Shown: positions 32,317 through 44,929 of the stretch, in pieces
How positions within the stretch are numbered: position 1 is the stretch's first letter
Layout of the letters: the number at the start of each line of letters is the position of its first letter
Assembly: GCA_030278955.1 (NCBI GenBank)
Contig: JAOANR010000014.1
Span: forward strand, 27,220,068-27,284,067
Reading direction: 5' to 3'
From: Hygrophila difformis
Lineage: Eukaryota; Streptophyta; Magnoliopsida; Lamiales; Acanthaceae
Length of the DNA stretch: 64,000 nucleotides
Notes under the pieces: generated by a model
What the model was told of the DNA's origin: nothing
The model's input: only the letters and a program-made list of their open reading frames with translations
The model's database searches: none
Made by a program: the position numbers and the translations under genes

Positions 32317-33651
32317 TCAATCAGACTCGTCATCCTCATCATCCTCGTTATCTCCTACTTCTTCTGATCCATCCTCAGCTGCATCATCCTCAACATCGTC
32401 CTTAGATCCATCATCAGACCCCACATAATCCTCATCATCGTCCTCATCATCCTCAAAAGGTGTCTGAGGGGCGACATATCTCTATCCCAAGCTCTGGGAC
32501 ATGAAATACTCCAATCGGGCGGCGTGGTAGGCCTGAGCTCGTGCATTCTTCGCTATCTGATCACTCAAATGGTGATGCCTCTGAGCTATCAACCTCATCT
32601 GCTCATTCATATTGTTCATCCAATTCTGCTGGTTTGTCATCATGGTTTGCTGGTTCATCAGCAATGTCCTAGCCCACTCAGGCTCTCCCTGATACTGCTG
32701 GGACTGCTGTGACTGAGTCCTGCCTCGCCCCCTGCCTCTGCCACCTCGAGTACCTCGACTGGACTGTGAAGAAGCCTCAGAATGCTCCTGGCTGCCCTGT
32801 GATGGAGCAGATGGTGACTGTCTAGGCAACTGCCTGGGAAGCACCATAGGTTGACATCTTATGCCAGGCAACTTGAAATTCTTGCCAAAAGGATTCGGAT
32901 GCCTCATCTCCCAATCTCTCTCAAACTGATCCATGTTCACCCCTGCTTTGGCACACAGAAGCCAAATCAAGTTAGGGAACATGAGTGCTGACCTCTTCGA
33001 GACTCCCGGTGTCTGTCTCAGCTCTAGTGATATAAGCTCCCCAATGTTGACCGGGCTCCCCATCTTGATACAGTAAGGTACATATAGGTCCAAATCCGAT
33101 GGTCCCGAAGTGTGTGTAGAGGGACTCATCTTGGACCTAAAAAGTATCAGAAGCTGGTACATCGGGGCATCCATCCTAGGCCCATCCAACTTGCTCGGGT
33201 CATCACCATAGTAAGAATATCCTCCTGTCTCTCAAACATAGACATCAACACCATCCTCTTGTTATCTTCCTTGTCCTCAGCTCTCATCATTGGCTCCCAG
33301 AAATCCCTGCCATAGGGCACATCGACAACTCCAAATACCTGATTAATATGCTGAGGAGTGACGGGAACAGTAACTCCAAAGATCCATGAATCCTCCTTCT
33401 CAGCATTGGCTAAGAATAGCCTGGTCAACTCCCATTAAAATGAGCCCACCGTATGTCTCACAAACCTCTCCCAGCCTCGGGACTGAATGGCATCTCTCAA
33501 CAGGGGGTGCTGCATATCTTTATCAGAAAAGCCTCTATCCGGAATGATCCTCTTCTTATGAAACCTCTTATACAAATCATAGGCCCTAGCACTCCTGAAC
33601 ATAGTGGCATCGAAGATGCCCTCTCTGACATAAAGCAAATCAGGCACATAG
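32317..33651 (-). pseudogene. E6 accessory ORF-B, main part (paralogue of ORF-A)
   Basis: Its reading frame is cut at 33651 by the E5 insertion and resumes at 52469. It parallels ORF-A block by block: HPLLRDAIQSRGWERF, WELTRLFLANAEKEDSWIFG, PQHINQVFGVV, MDAPMYQLLILFRSKMSPSTH, PVNIGELISLEL and ARLEYFMSQSLG. A stop sits at 33435-33437, a frameshift near 33170 and a further stop after SQSLG. Beyond this the conserved RYVAP and a strongly acidic Asp/Glu tail run to 32317. A Gln/Arg/Gly-rich linker lies near 32760-32690. The short peptide that appears to precede the frame (from 33674) is E5 LTR sequence. Confidence 0.75.
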
Positions 33652-36600
33652 TGATAATGGCCAGAAATGTCCATTATTTCAATCCATTTCCGTGTCTGAA
33701 ACGGGTATTTGATCGCATTCCGGTCTTATATTAAATAAGAAAGCAGTTCAATTGGACTGATTTATGCATAATTGTATAAATATTGAGCTGGTATGAAAAA
33801 TGCATAAATATGTAATTTTATTACATATTTATGTTAGAAAAATCCAAAAAAAAACATGAGAAAAAGAAAAGAAAAGAAAAAGGAAATAAAAAGATGGGAA
33901 AAGAAATAGAAACCCACAAAAATTCAAATTTTTTTAGGAAATTACGACGCTAGACTCAACTACGACGCTAAGCATGTATAGCGTCATAGCTAAGTATAGC
34001 GTCATAAGCAGAGATCAAGGCAGAATTTGAAGGAAGATGGGTACGACGCTGAACAAGCATAACGTCGTAGCCAAGTGTAGCGACGTAATGGAGTATAGCG
34101 TCGTAGGCTGTCCACTTAGAGACAAAGAGTGTTTTCGAAGTGGAGGACAACGAAGCCAAGCGACTATAGCGTCGTAGCAAGTGGATAGCGTCGTAAGGAG
34201 GCCAGAATTCAAATTTCAAGGTCTGGGGGCCCATGGGCCTAGGTTTTCCCACCTATATAAGGACAGGTTGACTCCAATGATCAGTCACTTCATACATTCT
34301 CAAACTTGGAGACAACTCAGTGTTCTTGAGAGGTGTGTATAGGTAGTTTAGTTAGTTAGGTTTATTTTTTTTTGTATTATTTACTTTTTATGCACTGTTC
34401 TTAGTTCTTTATTCACTGTTTATGTAGATTAGTGTTAGTTTAATGCTTCTAGACCTTAGTTAGCCACTATTTTCCTTTTCTACAGCTTTGTTAAACACTT
34501 TATTAAGGTTTTAAATACCCAAGTAATGGGTATTATCAAACCATTTCTTATAAAATGGGAAGTTAATCACAAAAAGAGTCCCAAATCATTAAATGGAAAT
34601 GATTCCATGGATTTCTTGCTTTGTTTTTAGTTTAATGACCATTTGGTCATTTTATTTTATGTTTACATGTGGGTTTACTGTTTGATTCTCCATTTTTGGG
34701 TTCCCATGCATGTTCTTGTGGTAGTAAACCCTCATTTGGGTTTGTGGTTCATTTGTGCTGATTTTAGCTTATTTGTCTTTCATATTATGCATTTTGGTCT
34801 ACTGTTCTTACCTTGTTCATTTTTGTTCTTGCATTATTTTGAACCATGAATCTGAAAATAGGGTTTGCAATCGCAAAGATTGCATTACCCGCACAACACT
34901 TCTGTTCTGGGCTAGCTACGACGCTAACCGCCCTACGATGCTAACCAAGGTTAGCGCCGTAGGTGAGGTTTTACGTCGTAGCTGCCCAAGACTTGAGCAA
35001 AAATTTGTCCTACGACGCTATCCTAGGATAACGTCTTAATTTTTGTCAAGAGTCGTAGGACCCCAAAACACTTCCGTTTTCACAAAAACCCACATACGAT
35101 GCTACACCCACGATGTTATCCTAGGATAGCGTCGTAATTTAGTGTATATCGTCGTATCCCCCAATTTCATCAACACTTCTAAAAATTCACCATACGACGC
35201 TATCCTAGGATAGCGTCGTAGCATCCTCACTTTTTCAAAAATCATCTTTTCTTACTACAACGCTAGACACTACGACGCAAACCATATTTGACGTTGTAAG
35301 ACATGCTTAACGTCGTAGTCCCCCATTTCTGAACATCCATGTACGATGTCAACACTACGACGTAAAACATTGTTTAGCGTCGTACATAACCTTTTACCCC
35401 CAAAATTTCCATCTCTTTCACCAACCCTTGACGACGCTAACCTCACGACGCTATCCTAGGATAGCGTCGTAAAACTCGTCTAGCATCGTAATTGGCAATT
35501 TTGCCAAATTTTCCATTTCTCCATTTTTTATTAGTTAATTGAACCCTTAAGTCAATAATTAATGATCGTGATTAGCAATGATTAAGATCAGTAATTACCA
35601 TGATTGAAGGACCTTAGTTCAATTCTCACTAAAATATTTTTCTATAAACAAAACATTAATGCCTAAATCAGATAATCTGGACTGTAATTAATTATGGCAT
35701 GAAGGATTATTTAAGTCAATAATTATGGATTAATTCCATAACCTTACATGAGAAATCAATGTCTCTCATGCAAGACATCCTCTTTTAGCCTATTTTTCAT
35801 TTTGTTTTTTTCGTGTTGTGTGAATGAGTAGTAAAAGATATCACAGAATAATGTCGGCGAACGGTCCCTTCACCGGGAAATGAAGTAGCCCGTAGTCTGT
35901 ATATTAATTACTGTTCGTTATTTTGTATGGTTTGAACAATAATTAATGAGGTCAGGCGAACGGTCCTTTCACCGGGAAATGAAGTAGCCACTCAGTTAAT
36001 TACTGTCCAAATACAGTTTTATTTTCCTTATCTTATTTTCCAAACCCAAATTCTAATCTGTAATATGAGTCAGTTAATATCTGTCAATATTAACTGATGA
36101 GCGTTACAGTAGAGGCCCAACTGGTAGCGACACTACCATCATAGGGTCTCTGCTGTATAAATTCATTCCATCCGAGTACTTGGGAAATTGGATAGCAGAT
36201 GTTTGCAGTCCACCCAATTATTCTGGCACCATTTTTCGCCTCACAGCTTCCTCATATCTGTGTCTCACATTCTGTCTAGACCTACCCTTATATTTTGGGT
36301 CAATTAATTTTACACTTCCATAAATCTGTATGCATGCTAATATTATGTAATTATTGTGGTCTATAATATTTTGGGATCTTTCCATTGGACATTAGAAGTC
36401 AAGATTTAAACAGATATTGCATATTAAAGTTCCAACAAAAAATTCATTTATAAAATCCGGATCTAAGTAAGGGATAAATTCCTCAGTTATGACTAATTCA
36501 TATTCAATCGAGGGTTAAATTTTGGGAAATTAGAAGCAGAGTCAGCGATTAGGTCTCATCTAGACTGAAAGGGTATGTGTTCTTATTGAGAGTCTAGTAC

Positions 36601-37949
36601 CTATTTAGGGAGTGGTTTTCAAATCTTTTATTTTCCAAAATTGCTATGTGTTGGGAATTTAGTCTTAACTGTCACACCGAGATGGAATCCACTTGGATTT
36701 AAATACAGTGTGACAGATAATTCTAAAGGAACAATACGTAGGCTTTGGTTATTTTCTAAGATAGGGTTGAGTTCCTTTCAACTGCTATCCTCCTCTGCCA
36801 AAGCCTAATTTTTGAGTCCTGGGTGAGAGCACCCGGAACGAACTAATCTATTAGTTCGTTTCATTAGTTTGTATCTCATAATCACCCGGGAGGACGTGAA
36901 CACTACGAGTGGTTCACCGAGATCCGGGAATTCTTGATCCACAACTGGTCATCCTGACTGGGGGCTTTCTTTTACTACCAGTACTAAGCTTTTGAAACTT
37001 CCGAGTGATAGGATTTTAAATGCTTTCTTTACCGCTTTCTTTTACATGCTTTTATAGAGGTCACTCGGAAGCATCGCCAGATCTTCTAACTGCTACTAGG
37101 GCTGAGAGTTAAGGGATAGTTCAGGCCTATTTTTAAACTTTGGGTGTGACATGGGGGAATGATAGCTGTACTTGGCACTTCAATTAATGATTTTTCAGGT
37201 GTTGCTTGTCCACCACAGATGAAATAACATACCCTGGCCGGGGCAGTTATGAATCTGTGGTACCTTAGAATCTGTGATCTTAAGAACATGTAAACACATA
37301 CTGTAAGTACCTGTCTGTTAGAGGGAACATAGTGCTGAGAGTATGAGAATTAGCTATCTGATAGGATTATCCCAAACAAAGATCTGTGTATTAAAAATGG
37401 AAGTTTAGTTATGCTTTATCTAAATCTTGTCCAACTTTTATTCCTCTCCCTGTCCCTTCTGTCATCAATTTGAATCAGCTTCATAGCTAGTATAACTTAG
37501 ATTTACAGCTTTCTTAGAATAATTTTTACAGCTTCCATAGTATAATTTTAGTCGCTTTCTAGACCTAGATTTAATTGCTCTGTTATCTGCTTTGTAGAAT
37601 AATTTTATCTGCTTTTATAGTTTAGTTTAAATTATGTCAAGTAGATGTTAGCATGAATCCGCTATGAATTGAGTAACCGGGTTGAAAATTTTATAAAATG
37701 GCGTGGGACCTGCTTCCATCGCACATCCTCCAGTGAACGATCCGGTCTTACTAAAAATTACTGCAATTTTTGACACCGTGCACTTTCGGGCCACAGTTTC
37801 CTACATGAGTATATAAAAACGTGACAACCTATAAACATATCCCTAATCCCAACTCCATCTTCATAATTGGTTTCATTAAATAAAATTAAACCGGGATTAT
37901 ATTATTTTTCAGAAAATACTCATATAGTGGGAAATTGTCAAAAGTTTCA
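33652..37949 (+). repeat. 5' LTR of E5
   Basis: 4.3 kb, unusually long. The TATA box CTATATAAGG is at 34253-34262, about 600 bp in, with a probable transcript start near 34285. CpG-rich inverted motifs occur as one array upstream of the TATA (33945-34205) and a second downstream (34914-35490). Short plus-strand open frames in it have no domain. Both LTRs carry independent deletions relative to each other (see 50611). Confidence 0.93.
34914..35490. repeat. E5 palindromic motif array, downstream copy set
   Basis: Repeated units built on TACGACGC and its complement GCGTCGTA. At 35193-35220 there is a perfect 28-bp palindrome, TACGACGCTATCCT followed directly by its reverse complement. At 35445-35470 there is a perfect 26-bp version, and near-perfect ones are around 35004-35032 and 35113-35135. 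The same set recurs in the 3' LTR (50155-50600). The upstream set (33945-34205) has the same core with different spacers. Confidence 0.93.
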
Positions 37950-37967
37950 TGGCGCCGTTGTCGGGAG
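37950..37967 (+). other. Primer binding site of E5 (tRNA-Asp type)
   Basis: TGGCGCCGTTGTCGGGA starts immediately after the LTR end TTTCA. It is one base off the TGGCGCCGTTGCCGGGGA-type site typical of Athila elements, which use tRNA-Asp. Confidence 0.88.
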
Positions 37968-38069
37968 GATGCAGCGCCGTTTTATAAGAGAATTAAACTC
38001 CTGATTTACTCATAGCTAGTGTACATAGTTTATTCAAAACAAAAATATCTTAGTCTCAAAAATCAATCA

Positions 38070-38159
38070 CACATTTAGAGTAGTAAAACTCTAAATGTGA
38101 GGATGTTGATTTCTGAGAAATAATTTCCCTATACCAATTCTAACCTGGGGATGTTGCAG
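38070..38159 (+). promoter_or_regulatory. Hairpin, GAGGATGTTG box and 3' splice site before gag
   Basis: A perfect 11-bp stem (CACATTTAGAG / CTCTAAATGTG, 38070-38099) is followed by GTGAGGATGTTGAT. A branch-point-like TTCTAAC (about 38138-38144) and the acceptor-like TTGCAG ending at 38159 come next. The gag ATG lies 29 bases beyond. The box also matches the polypurine tract at 48868, so internal plus-strand priming is an alternative reading. Splicing is inferred, not shown. Confidence 0.6.
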
Positions 38160-38187
38160 GTACTGTCCTTATTAAACGAAGCTGTAC

Positions 38188-40635
38188 ATGCAACGAAGGA
38201 AGGAAACACCACCCGAACTTCCACTCAACCTCGAAATAGAAAGGGAAGCAAGACGAATCAGAGCCCTCACTAAGTAGAGGAAAGAGCAGGAGAAGAGGGA
38301 ACGTGTAAGGAAATCCTCTTCCAGTACAAGCAGCGGAGTTTCCGATATGGCACAGTTACCAGGCAATCCACCCATCATTCCTGAACACCCTGTCATCATT
38401 GACAACAACCCACCGTCATTACATGAAAACCGAGACGGAGATGACGACGATACAGATGACCCTCCATTGGATGAAGTTCAAGGAGAGGGGAATCACCCTA
38501 ATGTCGGTAATCAAAATCTCAACCCACCACCTCCCCAAAACCAGTTTGATAACCCACTCAACCAGAATAATCCAAACAATCGAAACTTCCAAAATCCTCA
38601 GTTCCAAAACCCTCAATACAATCAGCATCAGAATCCTCCCAACCCAAATGATTTCAATGACCCAAGAAACTACTATCCGAACCAAAACTTTTACCCACAT
38701 CATTACCAAGGAGGGCCCGGGAATAACCAACAGGCGGCGGCTGCTGACTACATGCAGCCCATTCTGGAGCCATATTTGAACATTCTTGGGCAAGCTCCAT
38801 TCTTGGCCAGAAATTTTGAATTAAAGCCAGCACTCATCAACCTTGTTCAGAGCAATTAGTTTGCAGGGGCAAACCATGAAGACCCGCATGACCATTTGCA
38901 AACTTTCCTGGAATTGTGTGACACCATTAAGAATCATAATGTATCTCCTAACACTATTCGTTTGAGATTGTTTCCATTCTCTTTGTCTAGCGGAGCACGA
39001 ACGTGGTACAAATCGCTGCCGGTCAATCAAAAGTCCACATGGGAAGAAGTGATCAAAAACTTCCTGGCGGAGTACTTTCTGGAATCTAAGGTGGATGAAT
39101 GCCGATCCAAAATTGCGGAGTTCAAAATGAAACCGGAAGAGTCCTTGTACGACGCCAAGGAGCGATTCTTCAATCTGCTTAGGAAGTGTCCCCAGCATGG
39201 TTTCCATGAATGGGAACAATAGATGAAATTTTACAGCGGCTTGACCCCATCTTGGAAATACATGCTTGACGCTGCTGGTGGTCAACACTTGTTGTATATG
39301 CCCATGGATCAGGCCTGGGCCAAAATTGAAACAATGACTGTGAACATATTTGTTTTAACTGATGATGTTAATCCCCCTTCCCCTCGTGGTTTATGTGCTG
39401 TAGGTACAACAGGCAAATCTGAATTGGAAAAATTGAAGGATCAAGTGGCCGTATTGGCCCTGTATCAAGAATCTGGGAATTCTACTCAAGTTCAAAATGC
39501 TGAAACTGTTTGGGGATCATGCCAAGGTCCACATCCCACTGAAGCTTGTCAACAGGTGGCGAATGAAAGCTGTAATTATGCGGGTGGGTTCCAAAACTGA
39601 CACCCTAACCTTTCATACTCCAACAACAACGCTTTGAACTCACACCTATTGACCCAGCCCCAACAGTTTAACCAACAAAGGCCCCAGTATTTCAACCCAA
39701 ATTTTCAGCCCCAGATTCTAGCTAGGCCACCCCAGAACCAGAATTTCCAAAATTTCCAGCAGCCACAGAATCAATTTGTTCAGAACCAAAGCCAAGCCCA
39801 AAACCAGTGGAATCCACCTCCACAGAAGCCCCCATCCAGACTTGAGAACATAATGACTGACTTTATCTCTAGCCAAAAAGAGATAAACACACAGCTGCAG
39901 GCTTCTATAAGAAACGTGGAGACCCAGGTAACACAAATGGCTAAGGAACTTCAGAAGAGAGATCAGGGGACTTTACCAAGCAGTTCGGAAAAGAACCCAC
40001 AATGCAAAGCCATCACACTAAAGTCGGGCAAGGTTCTGGCAGGGCCACAGATCAAGGAAATGCAAGGGAAAGGATCTGAGAAAGGAAGTGTTGAGAAGGA
40101 TCAGGAAGCAGAGGATGAAGGATAAAAAGAGAAAGAAACTTAGACAGCAGACCTCAGTGGCAAAACTGGTAAAGGTGAAGGTACAATTTCTGACCCTTCA
40201 CCACAAAAACCTTTTGATAATAAAAAGTTCATGCCAAGGGTGCCATACCCGGCCAGACTTAAGAATAAAGGACATGATTTAAAGTTTGAAAAATTTCTAA
40301 AAAGACTGCAAGAAGTTGAGATTACCATACCTTTGATTGAAATGATCTCTGAAATGCCAACCTATGCTAAGTTTTTAAAAGAAATGATTTCAGGCAAAAG
40401 AAAGGTTGAGCAAGAAGAATTGGTGGTACTCAACAGCACTTGCAGTGCTATCATTCAAAAGAAGCTGCCTGAGAAGAAAGAAGATCCCAGCTATTACACT
40501 CTGTCGATCCGGATTGGCCAGGTCAGCGCTGGAAAAGGACTATGTGACCTCGGCTCCAGTATCAACGTCATGCCATTAGCCATGGTTAAGCGTCTTGATC
40601 ATTTTTGGGCAGACCATTTTTGGCTCTCATATTAG
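38188..40635 (+). pseudogene. Athila-type Gag and protease, several nonsense codons
   Basis: The ATG at 38188 opens a frame that is kept throughout, with stops near 38275, 38857, 39220, 39598 and 40123-40135. Order: basic N-terminus; Asn/Pro-rich segment (38500-38760); gag core EDPHDHLQTFLELCDTI, FPFSLSSGARTWYKSLP, TWEEVIKNFLAEYF, RKCPQHGFHEWEQ; a second Gln/Asn-rich segment (39640-39830); then the protease approach YPARLKNKGHDLKFEKFL. The protease active-site block GLCDLGSSINVMPLAMVKRL is near 40540-40598, where Athila proteases usually read DLGASINVMP. A short duplication (cagaccatttttggc) breaks the frame near 40610. No Gag-Pr protein of full length can be made. Confidence 0.9.
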
Positions 40636-42680
40636 GCAGACCATTTTTGGCCACGGGCGGAGCCTTGATCGATGCCAAATCCGGAAAGGTGACGCTCCGG
40701 GTGGATGGAGATGAGGTCATCTTCGACATGGCAAAATTGTAGAAATACCCAAATGACAGTTCTTGTTTTTCGTTTGACGATGTAATAGATAGGAGAGAGA
40801 GAGAGAGCTAGACTCTGAAACTGGATTGTAATGATGATGGATGATGACTTTTCAAAGCAGGTACTGAAGCCTGCTGGCGTGGAGCAAGAAGGATGCAGCG
40901 CCGTCCATTTCGCCGATCCCGAAACTGCGGATTTGGAGGAGTTTGACGGCGCGATTTCCATGAAGACGCCAACCAAGAGGAGGCGGATCCTGTACTGACG
41001 TAGGGTCCCGAAGGTAAATCTGAATTTCCCCCATCTAATTCTCGAAAATTACTTCCTTCAGTGGAATGCCCACCAGAGCTTGAACTAAAAGTCTTACCGG
41101 AACATCTTAAGTACGCGTTTCTTACAAAACATAAAAAGCTACCGGTAATTGTGTCAGTTAAGCTGACACAAGATCAAGAAAACGCTATGGTGGGAGTACT
41201 TAAAAAACATGTGCGTGCAATCGGTTGGACCATTTCTGATATCAAAGGAATAAGCCCTTCTGTTTGTATGCACAGGATTTTAATGGAGGAGAATTTCAAG
41301 CCTTCGCGCCAGCCCCAACGAAGATTGAACCCACCCATGCAAGAAGTGGTAAGAAAGGAAGTGATCAAGCTGTTAGATGCCGGTATTATATACCCGATTT
41401 CTGACTGCAAATGGGTCAGTCCTGTGCAGGTTGTTCCAAAACGGGGTGGGATGTGCATCACCAAGAATGAACAAGGGGAGGAAATTGCCACACGGCCGGC
41501 CACCGGATGGAGAGTCTGCATAGACTACCGGAAGCTGAACGAGGCCACTCGCAAGGACCATTTCCCTTTACCTTTTATCGATCAAATGTTGGAATGGTTG
41601 GCGGGAAGGGAATTTTATTGTTTTTTGGATGGTTATTCAGGATACAATCAAATAGTGATCGCGAGTGAGGATCATGAAAAAACAACTTTCACATGCCCTT
41701 ATGGCACTTTTGCCTATAGGCGCATGCCTTTTGGATTATGCAATGCTCCCGCTACTTTTCGACGATGCATGATGTCTATATTTTCTAAATTTATCGAAAA
41801 ATGCATAAAAGTCTTCATGGATGACTTCTCTGTATATGGAGATGCATTTGAAGAATGTTCGACCAATCTTGCTAAGATTTTAAAGAGATGTGAGGACACC
41901 AACTTGGTTTTAAACTGGGAAAAATGCCATTTTATGGTCACTGGGGGCATAGTGTTAGGTTACCGCATTTCACGTGCAGGCATCGAGGTCGATCCGGCCA
42001 AAGTCTCCATCATTTCCAATCTCCCTCTCTCCAATTCAATAAAATCGGTTAGGAGCTTCTTAGGGCATGCCGGTTTTTACCGGAGATTCATTAAGGATTT
42101 GTCTAAAATTGCCAAGCCGCTCACTAACCTTCTTTTTAAAGAATATTCTTTTGTAATAAGTGAAGCGTGTGTCCAAGCCTTTTACACGCTCAAAACGATG
42201 TTAGCTTCTGCTCCAATTGTGCAGCCACCCGATTGGTCACTGCCATTTGAGGTGATGTGTGATGCAAGTGGTCTTGCAGTGGGTGCAGTTTTAGGGCGAC
42301 ATAAGGATGGGAGACATTGCGTAATTCATTACGCAAGTCATGCCTTGAATGAAGCCCAAATAAACTACATCACTACAGTAAAAGAGATGTATGCTGTAGT
42401 CTTTGCGTTTGACAAGTTCAGACAGTATCTTATTGGTACAAAGACTATAGTATACACTGACCACAGTGCACTTAGATACTTGTTCAGCAAGCAAGACGCA
42501 AAGCCTCGTTTAATCAGGTGGGTGCTGTTGCTGCAAGAGTTTGACATCGTAATAAAAGATAGGCAAGGTCGAGATAATGGTGCTGCTGACCACTTATCTC
42601 GATTAGAAAATGATAAAAATGATAAAGCCGTTAATGAAGAGTTCCCGGATGAGCAGTTGTTACGCACTGCATTTGCATGA
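40636..42680 (+). pseudogene. E5 reverse transcriptase and RNase H
   Basis: The linker 40636-41060 is decayed and in mixed frames. From 41061 to 42680 the frame is open (539 codons). RT blocks in order: [60 protein letters not shown], the catalytic [10 protein letters not shown], and [17 protein letters not shown]. RNase H blocks: [40 protein letters not shown] and [13 protein letters not shown]. Catalytic aspartates of both domains are present. This matches Athila RT. The frame shifts by one base into integrase near 42650. Protease is separated from it by stops, so the polyprotein is broken even though this block is open. Confidence 0.9.
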
Positions 42681-43980
42681 CCAAGTGTGTCCATGGTTCT
42701 CCGACATTGCTAACTTTTTAGCATGTGGGATAATTCCACCATTCCAGCAGAAATACAAAAGGGTCAAATTCTTCAAAGAAGTAGTAAACTACTTTTGGGA
42801 AGATCCCTTCTTGTTCAAATATTGCGCTGATTCAATAATCAGACGGTGTGTGACTGAGTCTGGGGCTTACCAAATCACCAAGAAATGCCACGAATCTGAA
42901 TATGGAGGTCACCACGGTCCCACTCGAACTGCTCACAAGGTACTTGAGTGTGGCTTTTTCTGGCCTACTATTTATGAGGACTGCAAGGTGTTTGTAAAAG
43001 CCTGCGACAGATGCCAAAGATTAGGAAACATCTCCAAGAGGGATGATATGCCTCAAAAAGGGATTCTCGCACTTGAGATCTTCGATGTATGGGGCATTGA
43101 CTTCATGGGACCGTTTCCACCATCTGGGGGAAACTACTATATCATGGTAGCTATCGATTACGTGTCCAAATGGGTAGAGGCTGTCGCATTGCCTACCAAT
43201 GATGGTAGCCAAGTCATCAAGTTCCTCAAGAACAACATTTTCAGTAGATTTGGCATACCTAGGGTGGTGATATCTGATGGAGGAACACACTTTGTTAATA
43301 AAGCTTTTGAAACTTTAATGAGTAAAAATGGAATCTTCCATAAGATAGGCACGCCTTATCATCCCCAAACTAGTGGTCAAGTGGAGGTATCAAATCGCGA
43401 GATCAAACATATACTCGAAGCCACAGTTGGGATAACCCGCAAGGATTGGGCACGTAAGCTCAATGATGCTTTATGGGCATACCGCACTGCATATAAGACT
43501 CCCATAGGGATGTCTCCTTACAGGCTTATCTTCGGAAAAGCTTGTCATTTGCCCATAGAGTTAGAGCATAAGGCTTACTGGGCCATTAAAACGCTTAATT
43601 TCGATCCAAGTGTTGCTCAGGGCAAGAGTAAGTTGGACCTCAATGAAATTGAGAAAATACGAGCGCAGGATTATGAAAGCTCTCAGATCTATAAAGAGCG
43701 GACCTAGAAGTTGAACGATCGTCGGATAAAACCCAAGCATTTTTATATTGGCCAAAACATTTTACTATTCCATTCTAGGTTGAAGCTATTCTCCGGAAAG
43801 CTGAGATCCAGGTGGGAAGGGCCATATGAAGTGTTGAAGGTATTTGAGAGCGGTGCAGTCAGGATCCGAACTGACAAAGGAAATCTGGTGGTGAATGGAC
43901 AACGACTGAAAGAGTACATCGGACAGTTCGATCCGGAAAAAGAAAGCCAAGCAGTGGCAGACCCGGCTTACACTCAATAA
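42641..43980 (+). pseudogene. E5 integrase
   Basis: In the frame one base off RT. The zinc region is [20 protein letters not shown], then CDRCQRLG. The catalytic core is [28 protein letters not shown] and [17 protein letters not shown], so the D, D, E triad is intact. A TAG at 43705-43707 interrupts just before the C-terminal block (RWEGPYEVLKVFESGAVRI), which ends at 43980. No chromodomain is present, as expected for the Athila lineage. Confidence 0.9.
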
Positions 43981-44082
43981 TAATAAAAACAACATAAAAA
44001 TTATAAAAATTTCATTTCATGTATATATATATATATATATATTGCTTTATTTCAAAACGGAAAGTACCCAAAAATCAATTAA

Positions 44083-44164
44083 ACATTTAGAGTACTAAGA
44101 CTCTAAATGTGAGGATGTTGATATTTGGAGAAAATCTAATATGGTTAATTTATCTGTCTTGCAG
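44083..44164 (+). promoter_or_regulatory. Second hairpin, GAGGATGTTG box and acceptor, after pol
   Basis: A 10-bp perfect stem (ACATTTAGAG / CTCTAAATGT, 44083-44110) is followed by GAGGATGTTGATATTTGGAG, a branch-like TCTAAT and the acceptor-like CTTGCAG ending at 44164. It lies about 100 bp after the integrase stop and is a copy of the cassette before gag. No ORF starts right behind it; the next coding start is 44930. Confidence 0.6.
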
Positions 44165-44504
44165 AAATACCGGAACCACCAAAAAGAAGGAGCAGAAAAA
44201 TAGTGTGGAAAACCAGGTTCCCGGTTGGATTGATTCCATGAATTTAAGAAAATAATTCTGGAAATTAAAGCAATTTGAAATCTGGAATAATTTTTGCAAA
44301 CAAATAGAATTAGTCCAACCTATTTTATGCAACTAGAATGATTATTTCAGCCCATTCATAACACAAAAATGTTTTGGACTAAAATTTTCCAAGTCCAAAA
44401 CAAATAAAATTAACTGAGGCCCAAGTTCACCTACCCGGGCCCAATCCGCCTTAAAACTTCGAAAAGTTTCAAAATTCTGAGAGTTGGCGGGATCCCGCTC
44501 TCCC

Positions 44505-44775
44505 CTACGACGCTATCCTCAAATACGACGCCGAACTTGTTCAGCGTCGTACCCTAGGACAACGTCGTGCTCATCCCTTTACCTCTTAACCACCTTACGA
44601 CGCAGTCCCTGAATACAACGCAACCCTAGGATAGCGTCGTACCAATAGGATAGCGTCGTAGTAACCTCTTTTCCTATTATTTCTTCCTACGACGCTGAAC
44701 TTACCCTACGACGCCAGTATAGCGTCGTAGGCCAAGTATAGCGTCGTAACACCGTTTTCCCTCTTTTTATAAATA
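44505..44775 (+). promoter_or_regulatory. Internal motif array and TATA box upstream of the F-box gene
   Basis: Bases 44505-44758 carry about ten units of TACGACGC or its complement (for example tagcgtcgtacc, tacgacgctgaac, tagcgtcgtaggcc), the motif of the E5 LTR arrays. A TATA-like TTTATAAATA follows at 44766-44775. About 155 bp of leader then precede the ATG at 44930. In both LTRs the upstream array likewise sits just before the TATA (array to 34205, TATA 34253). So this region has the layout of a U3 promoter, though the intervening sequence is not an LTR copy. Confidence 0.65.
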
Positions 44776-44929
44776 TCCCAACCTTTCATCTTCTTCATTC
44801 CCACTCTTAGCCATTTTTCGAGTTCTCACTCCCGAAACCCTTCTCTTACGAAGAACGCATAGTTCTCGCAACACTCTCCATACCATTCTAAGGGGAAATT
44901 CTGCCAAAAATATCCAAAAAACCGCAGCA

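Noticed and set aside
33435..33674. Minus-strand ORF starting MDISGHYHY as the true start of ORF-B
   Set aside because: The first residues are translated from the E5 LTR end. The genuine frame continues at 52469 across the CATAG duplication.
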